A stretch of DNA of 16,221 nt from assembly GCF_000611645.1 (NCBI RefSeq), contig NW_014012667.1, forward strand, positions 2,339 to 18,559. Reading direction: 5' to 3'. Shown here piece by piece: positions 9,426 to 16,221 of this stretch; within the stretch, counting starts at the first letter, position 1; each line of letters begins with the position of its first letter. The translations under genes were made by a program, and so were the position numbers. Source of the DNA: Monoraphidium neglectum (lineage: Eukaryota > Chlorophyta > Chlorophyceae > Sphaeropleales > Selenastraceae). The notes under the pieces were generated by a model. It ran no database searches. It saw nothing but the letters and a program-made list of their open reading frames with translations, and had not been told where the DNA came from.

Positions 9426-10992
9426 CTACAGGCCGTCGGTCGTCGACCGCCACGCCCCCTGGCTGGCGCAGGGCAGGCCGCTCGCCGCAGGCACCCTGAC
9501 GCTGATGTCGTCGGGCATCGAGTAGACGTGTATGAACCACAGCCCCAGCTTCTCCAACGCGCGCCGCTTGGCATGACCGCCCGACAGGCAGACCGCGTGC
9601 ACGTAGGCGCGGCGGTCGTCGCAGATGTCTTTGAAGCCGTCCGGCAGGCACTGCGAGGGCGTCGGGGATATGTGAGGAGGGCGTGAAAAGTGAGGGGCAG
9701 GGGCGCGTGCTTTGGAGCTACGCCTAGTCTGATCGACGAGGCCGCTGTGCTGCGCTGGATCGGATCCGTTTTGGCAGGGAACGCATGTGATTCGTGTGTG
9801 CAGTGTGGTGAATTCGGCCGGCCGGCGCATTGAGAACGAGGTGCAGGAGCTGCCCCAGGATGTGAGAAAAGGGGCCGCAGCGCCAGCACGGCACGGCAAC
9901 GGTTAGGGGGCCCGCAGCAGCCGTCCCGCGCGCACCATCTGCGCGCGCCCGTCGAACTGGCTGGGGTGCGGCTTGATGGCTGCGATGCCCTTGTTCTTGA
10001 GGGCGGTGCACTCTTCCCGCGTCTCGCAGGTGTCGTAGGGGCTGCCTGGGTGGTGCTTCATCCAATTGAGCCACAGCTGGTTGCCGTTCTTGTTGCCCTG
10101 CTGGAAGTAACCCACCTGGTGAGGGCGGCGGGGGCAGTGGCAAGGGGAGCCGTCAGTCAGTCAATTTGATGTCAAAGTTGCATCACCGGGGTCGAAGGCG
10201 GGGGTGGGGAGGGGCCTCACGCGGGTCCCCGGCGGGATGAGGCGAGGCGGCGACGTCGCAACGTGAAGAGGGCGTATGGTGCGGGGTCGGCCACGCGGTC
10301 AGGGTGCAGGACAGCACGCCGTTTCGGACCGTTGCATTGGATAGGAGGCCGTGGTGGGAAAGCGTGCGGCTGCCCTGAAGCCCAACGGGCGCCACTCACG
10401 ATCCACTCTGTCATCATCTCCCGCGTGCGGCTGCGGGGGCGGCAGCGGGGGTGAGGGTGACGTGCACGGTCAGCGGCAGACCTGCGGCGGCGCGTGCCGT
10501 GCCTGTCCCCCCGCGCCAACATGCAAGGATGCCCCTGGGCCGCCTAGGAGCTCGGCCCCCACGACAACGCGGCAAGGCGCAGCCGCATAGCAGGCGCCGC
10601 CGGCCGCTGAGTTTTGGTTGCAGGCGTCGGCAGCGCTGGCGGTCGTAGATTTCCCCTATTGTTGGGGCGCCGCCCGCCTAGCGGTCCTGCACAGCACCGC
10701 CATTGCCCAGAGCCAAGCAGCTGTGCCTCACAAGTTGTTGCGTATGAAGAAGTTGCCGCTGTTGAGATACTTGCTCACGGAGGTGGTGCCGTCGCTGTTA
10801 TTCTTGATGCGCGCCTCCTGGCGGGGTACATTGGCGGACGAGCAAGGGAAAATCGTTTCACAGCTTGGTAGGGCCCCATACGCAGCACCATACCCATGCG
10901 CATGTAACTGCAGGCTATCCCTGTCCCCTGCCTCGCCTCTTGCTGACGACACCAGACAGACTCCTTGCATGCCATCACAAGAACAATCAAGC

Positions 10993-11024
<32 letters not shown>

Positions 11025-11332
11025 ACACGCGCGCTCGCACACACACTCTTCACACACACACACATGCACACACGCACACACACGCACGCACAGCGCACTC
11101 CCATCCAGCCCACCCACCGTCATGAACGTGCCGTCCGCGTTGTATTCGTCCAGGAAGCGGTTGTAGTTTGGGAAGGCCTCCTTCAGGAACACAATGTCGG
11201 CGTCAAAGAACAGCACGTCGTAGCCCTGCTCGAAGATCGCGTCGGTGACCAGGGTCTTGGCCCACACCTGAGCGGGTGAGTGTGTGTGTGTGTGCATATT
11301 GGTGTGTGTGTCTGTTGGCTGACGGAACAGAG

Positions 11333-11366
<34 letters not shown>

Positions 11367-11420
11367 TGAGTGTGTTTGCACTTGTGCGTGAATGTGTGCA
11401 GCGGTGAGAGTGCATGAGGA

Positions 11421-11468
<48 letters not shown>

Positions 11469-12450
11469 TGTGCAGGTGTGTTTGATGCAGATGCGCTTGG
11501 GGTCTGATTCAACGATGACTGGGGGACTGCTGTGAGGGGTAACAGGGCTTGACTGCTGCCTAACAGCCCCACCCATTGCTATGGCAGGGCACGGCCTCCG
11601 CTGCGCATTGCCTCCCCCTTCCTCCCCCAACACACACACATACTCGTACACGACACACACACGCACACACGCACGCACACACCCACATGTGCATGCGTGT
11701 GCGCCCAACATTCCCCATCACCCACCAGGTTGAACCACTCCTGCGTGTTGCGCCCCGCGTCGCCCTCTGTTGAGTGCTCCATTTTGAAATCCTTGTGCTT
11801 CACCACCCGCGTCGCGTTGTAGCACGGCAGCCGCAGCTCAGTGCAGTGCGCGACGCTCGCGTCCCCCACGGCGGCCACAATATAATTGTGCGCCTTGCCA
11901 AACCGCACCAGCGACACGATGCAGTTGAGCGCGATGGGCGCAAAGCCATGGTTGAACACGACCAGGGCGATGGCGTTGTTGATGGCCTGTGCCTTCAGGA
12001 GGGATGGCAGGTCGTTATGCAGGCCCTCCCAGCGGAAGCTGCCGTCGCGCTTGTGAAACTCCCTGGGGGCAGTTTCGGGCCGGGCGGAGGGAGCGGTGCG
12101 GGGGGTCTGGGGGGTGGGGGCGGCGGACGCTGGTGCCGGATGTGCTGCGCCTGCCCCAGCTCCAGAAAGGTGGGAAGCCGGCCGCGGGCGCGGCACAGCT
12201 GCCTGCTGGGGTGGCTCAAAGACGCACGCTGCGGCAGGCAGGCATGCAGGCGCGCGCAGGTACGGTCTCGTGGACTCTGCAGGCAGGCATTTCTCGCGCA
12301 CTCGCGTGCGTACCATGGCAGCAGATCCGAGTCCCCCATGACGCCCGCATCCGCCGCCGCGTCCTGCCCAGCCACCGGCGCTGCCACGTACAGCAGGGCG
12401 GTTGCCAACCACAGCAGCGCGCGCGGCATCCCGTGGGGCGCGCGCCGCAT
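9426..12450 (-). CDS. Nucleotide-diphospho-sugar transferase (PF03407/GT77-like), 7 exons
   Basis: A glycosyltransferase expected to move a sugar from a nucleotide donor onto a cell-wall or extracellular glycoprotein acceptor in the Golgi or ER. Exons in transcript order: 12450-12302, 12062-11726, 11267-11118, 10817-10732, 10430-10400, 10115-9936, 9650-9426. Phases agree and give 385 aa. Residues 8-28 ([21 protein letters not shown]) form a signal peptide or membrane anchor. The catalytic domain starts near [21 protein letters not shown] then [20 protein letters not shown] leads into FFDADIVF with the metal-binding DAD at 184-186; [11 protein letters not shown] and QLWLNW follow, and later IKPHPSQFD. 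This order is typical of PF03407 proteins. The junction of exons 1 and 2 is the least certain: an alternative (donor after 12264, acceptor before 12150, intron 113 nt) adds a Pro/Ala-rich linker and gives 427 aa. I prefer the 239-nt intron because it matches its neighbours in length. Acceptor and sugar cannot be read from sequence. Exon 5 is only 31 nt. Confidence 0.88.
10992..11094. repeat. Interrupted (CA)n microsatellite in glycosyltransferase intron 3
   Basis: An almost continuous CA run (10992-11029), then further CA blocks broken by GC and TG steps to 11094. It lies inside the intron 11117-10818, so the transcript carries it as (UG)n. Confidence 0.9.
11279..11466. repeat. Cluster of (TG)n microsatellites in glycosyltransferase intron 2
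   Basis: Plus-strand TG runs lie at about 11279-11294, 11336-11364 and 11423-11464 (about 21 units, the longest and purest). All lie in the intron 11725-11268 and read as (CA)n in the transcript. Confidence 0.9.
11631..11692. repeat. Interrupted (CA)n in the same intron, opposite in sense to the TG cluster
   Basis: CA runs at 11631-11640 and about 11653-11692, broken by a few GC steps, lie near the donor end of the intron 11725-11268. They are complementary to the TG blocks further into the same intron. Confidence 0.85.
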
Positions 12451-13019
12451 GGGGCCGGCACACCCGGGTGGTGGCTGCGCGCCCGCAGTGGGCTGGCGAT
12501 ATGCGATGAGGACACGTCAGCTGCGCGCGAGTGCCGCAGTGTAGTGCCGCAGCAGCGGCTGTGCCGCCACCCGATGTATCGTGATGTTCACACTAGGCGC
12601 ATGTTGGTATCCGCGCCGGGCACTCACCTGCAAGGGATGCCTGATGGTTCAGACTTTTGTCCTGGACGCTCGCGTGAGTCACGTTGCAATCCCTGGCAGT
12701 GTCGAAAATACACTTATAAAACCATTTCTGTGTGTTGGATGCCGTTGACTGAGCGATTGATGGGGGTGTTGGTCGTTCAGTGGTTCGACCAGCGGTCCTG
12801 CAGTATCGCGGCACGCTACTCTGCTGAAAACGTAAAACTCACATCCAACGCCCGGTGTCCCGACAGGAGCGCAAAACGCGGGCTGGCGTGGGAGGCGCGT
12901 GCTGGCGGTTGTGGGACACCCGGTAAGTACTGCAAGTGGAGCTGTGAGCAATGCGTTCCCATTAGTTACCCCACCCTGCATTGTTGAGCAAAGGAAACCC
13001 ACCATACTTCATCAATGGG
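12451..13019. other. Upstream region of the glycosyltransferase gene
   Basis: About 570 bases before the glycosyltransferase start, expected to contain its 5' UTR and promoter. GC content drops between about 12650 and 13100. Short open frames on both strands have poor composition and no recognisable similarity, and I see no repeat or RNA gene. Confidence 0.5.
12714..12721 (-). promoter_or_regulatory. Possible TATA box for the glycosyltransferase
   Basis: On the minus strand this reads TTTTATAA, in a locally AT-rich patch about 265 bases upstream of the chosen ATG at 12450. Distance and composition allow a core promoter with a 5' UTR of roughly 230 bases. No initiator or other element supports it, so it may be chance. 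Confidence 0.2.
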
Positions 13020-13804
13020 TCAAATGAGGCATCTATTCGTGTGTGCACACATGGCGAGGCAGCGGGTTTCGGCTGACAACACAGTAATTGGGATGATGAC
13101 CACTTTCCACTTGCGCTGGCTCTTGTGGCTGGTCAGCGGCTGGTCGGACCGGATACACCGCTTTTTATCAACAAGCCCAATGATATAATACAACAAATCA
13201 GTTGATTGTTCATCGACCTGGGGGATCGTTTCCTGGGGAGGAGGCCCAAGTGCCCTGGTGCCAGCCGAGTGAGAGGCCCAGAGCATCTGCTGTACTGCTA
13301 GCAGCACCGCCCCAACACCTGCGGTGGCCAGCATGGTGGCACCACAGTGCCACGCCTTGCCCTCTGGTCTGCAGGGCGGGCTCTGCATTCGCACGGGCGT
13401 GCACTCGCGGCCATTCCGCTGGTTGGCTCGTGCGTGCGTGTACAGTACGGGTACCCTCTCCAACCATCCACTGCAGGGGCCTGCGCTGCCAATCACCAAC
13501 AGGGCCAATGCGCGTCGGAGACGCCGCGGGCGTGATGCCCTTCCTTAACCGCGCATGCATCGCGCCTGTTGCAGCTGCCCAAAGAGGCCGTGCACGCAAC
13601 GACGGCCGCCCAGCGCAGCCGCGCGCCACCGCTTGCGCCGGCTTCAAGGGGGGGAGCGGCTGGGCGGCCGTCAAGCGCAAGCCCAAGCATGGGTGCCCCC
13701 GTTTCATCGTCCAGGACGCCCTCCTCCCTGCCCCACCGCCTCTGGCGCTCAGCAAGGGCCTGCCGGTGGCGCCAGGTGGTCGCGTACAGGCTTGAGCTGA
13801 CCAC
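13020..13804 (-). CDS. Candidate two-exon gene for a small possible membrane protein (weak)
   Basis: I do not recognise it. A possible first exon, 13804-13550, reads MVSSSLYATTWRHRQALAER and continues with a charged stretch and LDDETGAPMLGLALDG; third positions are mostly G or C, as in confirmed genes. A possible second exon starting at 13382 contains ATMLATAGVGAVLLAVQQML, a good membrane-segment candidate, then GPPPQETIPQVDEQST. Joining them through a 167-nt intron (donor GTTAAG, acceptor ATGCAG) keeps frame and gives about 204 aa to the stop at 13020. The last 60 or so residues come from AT-richer sequence and may be untranslated. The ATG may not be the start, since an acceptor-like TGGTCAG overlaps it. 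It sits between the kinase and the glycosyltransferase on the same strand. Antisense frames here are also long and open. Confidence 0.3.
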
Positions 13805-14108
13805 GACTGGCAGCAGCCGGCGGTCTGCGGCCCCTCAATTACTGGATATGCCCCCACGGTCCTGCAAGACGACCTGTCTAGATTACCGGGGCAACGCACG
13901 TCACCGCGGGGTGCAGCATGGGCGGTGTGGCACCCCATCACCATGGGGGAAAGCGTGCAAGATGAGATGCCAGCACGATGGGCCGGGTTTGCAATGCATG
14001 TTGCGTGTGCGTTTTCAGACATAAAAGTGGAGGCGCCGCCAAGCAGGCGGCGGAGAAAATGCCAGCAACAGCCGGCGAAATGACACCCGCAACCAAAGCG
14101 CGGGCGGG
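13805..14108. other. Spacer downstream of the kinase gene
   Basis: About 300 bases between the kinase stop codon and the candidate gene at 13020-13804; it should hold the kinase 3' UTR. I see no TGTAA on the minus strand here, no repeat and no convincing exon. Confidence 0.45.
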
Positions 14109-14851
14109 TCATGCCCACTCCTGGGCGGCGCCGCCGCCGGCCACGACGACCGCCGCGGCTGGCGGCGCGGCCACGGGCGGCGCGGCCACGGGTGGCGCAG
14201 GCGCCAGCTCGGCCACCGGCGGCACGGGGTCTGCTGCGGCCTCCTCGGCCGCGCCGTGTGCAGCGTCCTGCCCCAGCCGAGACCCCGTCGGCGACTGCGC
14301 CTCCGCCGCCGGCCCCCCGCGCAGCGTCCCGCCGGCGCCGCCCAGCGTCCCGCCCAGTGTCCCGCCCCGCGGCCCGCCCAGCGTGCCGCCGCCCTCGCCG
14401 CCGCCGACCACGCCGCCGGCGAACCCCGTGCCGGCCGCGGCCGCCGCGCCCACCACTGACAGTTCCTTCAGCGGCTTGAGCATGTCGAGCACCCGCTCAA
14501 AGCTCGGCCGGTCGCGGCTGTTCGTCTTCCAGCACGCCAGGATGATGGCCGCGACCGCGGGGTCCAGCTCTGGCGGCAGCTGCAGCCGCTGGCCGGCGAA
14601 CCCGACGGCGCCGACGACCTGCATAGGGTTCAGGCTGTGCCACGGCTCCTGGCCGGTGACGAGCTCGTAGAGCACGACGCCGTATGAATAGACGTCACAC
14701 TTCTCGTCTGAGGGCTCGTTGCGGAGAATCTCGGGGGCCATCCATTCTGGGGTGCCGCCGTGGGACTTGGACGTGAGGAAGGTGGTGCTCTTCACCCGCG
14801 ACAGGCCAAAGTCGCAGACCTGGGTGTGGTAGTGTGTGTGTTGTGTGTGAT

Positions 14852-14887
<36 letters not shown>

Positions 14888-16194
14888 TGCACTCACGCAC
14901 GTGATCAGCGGCCGGCGCCCCTGAACCCGCCGTACAAAGTATCAGCAGGCGGCGTGGTGGGTCAGATTGCCTGCAGCTTGTTGAGCAGGGCGGAGGGCGC
15001 AAGCCGCAGCTGCCGCCCAACGCCGCGTGTGCTGGCTGCAGTTGCCCTCGCTGCACGGCCCAGCGCGACGCAGGATGCCCCGGTGCCGGCGGACGACCCT
15101 GCCTAGGACGGCCGTCAAAGGAGCTGCCTTTCCCAAAATCATGCACATGCACATGCACAAGCACATGCACATGCACATGCAGGCGAACACAGACATTGAC
15201 ATTGACACACACACACACATACACATCAACACACACACACACACACACTCGTGCGTGCATGCAACCCCCCTGAAACCCTCGCCCCGCACCTTGACAGTCC
15301 AGTCCCTGTCCACCAGCAGGTTTGGGCTCTTGAGGTCGCGGTGCACAATGGCGGGGCGGCTGCTGTGGAGGTAGTTCATGCCTGGGGGGACGCAGTGAGC
15401 GGTGGAAGCATTTTGGGGGAGGGTGATTGGAGGCGCTGGGAGAAGCAAATCGACAAAATGCTGGTGTCAGGAGGTGGGCTGGTTGTGCGTCAGGACGGGG
15501 GTGGATTCATGGGATGGAAGCACGAAAGGCCCACGAGGCCAGCAACCACAGCGCGCGTTGGGCAGGGGCGGCGGCAGGGGCGTGGCCCCCGAGCGGGGAG
15601 CTCCAAGCTCGTCCTTGCTCCCAGAGCGCGCGCTGTCTGCCATGCGCACCCCGCGCAATGTCGAGGGCCATCTGCAGCCGCCGCCGCGGGTCCAGGTCCG
15701 CCTTGGCGCGGTGCAGCAGCCGGTACAGGCTCCCCCTGTGCAGGGAGCAACGATGGAGGCCGCGCCATGATTGTGACCATCAAACAGCACGCTGCCTCGG
15801 ACTGTGAGGAGCCACGGGTCCGGGCGCGCGCGTGTGCGCCCCTCGCCTTGCCGGGCGTGCCACCTTTGGCGAGGGGCGGGGGGGCGCCCGCCGCTAACTC
15901 CTGCCCTCCCGGCCTGCCTGGCGGTCCCGCAGAAGCCATTACCTCAGAGAGCGCCGCGGCCCTCGCCCGCTGCGCTCGCTCCCTCGCTGCTCGCACGCCT
16001 CCCACCCGCCCCTCCCCGTCACGATAAGTGGAGCCAACCCCCTCGGCCCGATAAAGAGCCAAAATCCCCCTAGCTCGCCTGGGTATGAACTGGGTCACGA
16101 TGGCGAGCTGGTTGGGGCGCGTGACCGCCCCCATGAAGAGCACCACGTTGGGGTGCCTCAGCCGCGCCATAATGTCCACCTCATCCTTGAACTC
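14109..16194 (-). CDS. Raf-like (CTR1/EDR1-type) protein kinase, last four exons, 5' partial
   Basis: A Ser/Thr kinase of the plant Raf-like MAPKKK group, which phosphorylates protein substrates in stress and hormone signalling. Exons in transcript order: 16194-16079, 15735-15650, 15381-15290, 14819-14109. Phases agree and give 334 residues plus stop. The fragment begins in the alpha-C region ([16 protein letters not shown]), then [53 protein letters not shown] with catalytic Asp83, [10 protein letters not shown] with Asp101, [29 protein letters not shown] and [11 protein letters not shown], which together are close to CTR1/EDR1 kinases. The kinase domain ends near [10 protein letters not shown], and about 120 residues of Gly/Ala/Pro-rich tail with GGTLGG repeats run to the stop QEWA. 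The Gly-rich loop, the ATP-binding Lys and any N-terminal regulatory domain lie right of the window. The first intron has a GC donor. Visible catalytic residues are intact, so activity is expected. Confidence 0.92.
14324..14412 (-). repeat. GGTLGG-type repeats coding in the kinase tail
   Basis: On the plus strand, CAGCGTCCCGCC-like units recur through this stretch with small changes. On the minus strand they encode several Gly-Gly-Thr-Leu-Gly-Gly copies just after the kinase domain. This low-complexity linker is probably disordered. Confidence 0.7.
14854..14885. repeat. (TG)16 microsatellite in the last kinase intron
   Basis: A pure TG run near the acceptor end of the intron 15289-14820, with shorter TG blocks just before it at 14832-14849. 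The transcript reads it as (CA)n. Confidence 0.9.
15141..15180. repeat. (ATGCAC)n hexanucleotide repeat
   Basis: Nearly perfect ATGCAC units, about six and a half copies with one altered unit, in the intron 15289-14820. It lies beside a CA microsatellite and probably arose from it by substitution and slippage. Confidence 0.85.
15206..15249. repeat. (CA)n microsatellite near the donor of the last kinase intron
   Basis: CA runs at about 15206-15219 and 15230-15249, separated by a short ATACACATCA-like spacer. They lie in the intron 15289-14820 and are complementary to the TG run at 14854-14885. Confidence 0.88.
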
Positions 16195-16196
16195 CT

Positions 16197-16221
16197 GGGG
16201 GGGGTGGGGTGGGGTGGGGTG
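16197..16221. repeat. (GGGGT)n pentanucleotide repeat at the right edge
   Basis: A G run followed by about four GGGGT units reaches the window edge. In the transcript it is a C-rich (CCCCA)n tract directly before the AG acceptor of the first visible kinase exon, so it acts as the pyrimidine-rich part of that splice site. The G-rich strand could form a G-quadruplex. Confidence 0.8.

Noticed and set aside
10728..11711. Long minus-strand open frame full of His-Thr and Cys-Val repeats
   Set aside because: The repeats come from (CA)n/(TG)n in introns 2 and 3; only the parts matching exons 3 and 4 of the glycosyltransferase are coding.
11774..12544. 256-codon plus-strand frame over the glycosyltransferase 5' exons
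   Set aside because: It is a shadow of exons 1-2 on the minus strand, where the family motifs are found.
13210..14118. 302-codon minus-strand frame downstream of the kinase
   Set aside because: It crosses the spacer and overlaps a better-composed frame; its composition looks like GC-rich noncoding DNA with few stops.
13978..14670. 230-codon plus-strand frame rich in Ala/Gly/Pro
   Set aside because: It is antisense to the kinase tail and to conserved kinase residues and has no similarity of its own.
15141..15249. CRISPR-like or regulatory array of short direct repeats
   Set aside because: The units are simple six- and two-base microsatellites without spacers, inside a eukaryotic intron.
16197..16221. 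Telomere-like repeat at the window edge
   Set aside because: GGGGT units differ from the TTTAGGG/TTTTAGGG telomeres of green algae, and the tract sits beside a kinase exon as an intron end.

Overview
This window looks like nuclear DNA from a GC-rich green alga (Chlorophyta, probably a chlorophycean). The three recognisable genes are split by many introns of roughly 200-470 bases. Nearly all follow GT-AG, with the GTGAG/GTGCG donors common in green algae. Exons are rich in G/C at third codon positions, and several introns carry long (CA)n/(TG)n microsatellites. The kinase is of the plant CTR1/EDR1 Raf-like type. Nothing points to prokaryotic, viral or organellar DNA.

Layout from left to right. 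(1) At 1-1115, minus strand, is the interior of an unrecognised, probably nuclear protein. Three spliced exons carry a polyglutamine tract, three Lys/Arg clusters and an acidic Ala/Glu-rich stretch; the gene runs off the left edge. (2) At 1116-2264 is a divergent intergenic or 5' region with no confident gene. (3) At 2265-7661, plus strand, is a complete 14-exon pyruvate decarboxylase gene. I rebuilt it exon by exon to 586 codons plus stop, with phase kept across all 13 introns and the catalytic Asp, Glu, His-His, GDG...NN and C-terminal Glu motifs present. (4) At 7662-9425 are the convergent 3' flanks, with a possible TGTAA polyadenylation signal and one exon-like open stretch. (5) At 9426-12450, minus strand, is a complete 7-exon glycosyltransferase of the nucleotide-diphospho-sugar transferase (PF03407/GT77-like) family, about 385 aa, with an N-terminal signal or anchor and a DAD motif. 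(6) At 12451-14108 is spacer DNA, with a weak candidate two-exon minus-strand gene at 13020-13804. (7) At 14109-16194, minus strand, are the last four exons of a Raf-like (CTR1/EDR1-type) protein kinase. They run from the alpha-C region through the rest of the kinase domain to a long Gly/Ala/Pro-rich tail; the N-terminal part lies beyond the right edge.

The genes do not form an obvious pathway. Pyruvate decarboxylase makes acetaldehyde from pyruvate in fermentation, the glycosyltransferase probably acts in the secretory pathway on cell-wall or extracellular glycoproteins, and the kinase is a signalling enzyme. I found no convincing new multi-gene system. The most interesting observations are changes at conserved active-site positions of the decarboxylase, three microexons of 27-31 nt, a GC-AG intron inside the kinase domain, and inverted (TG)n/(CA)n pairs inside single introns of two different genes that could fold the pre-mRNA.
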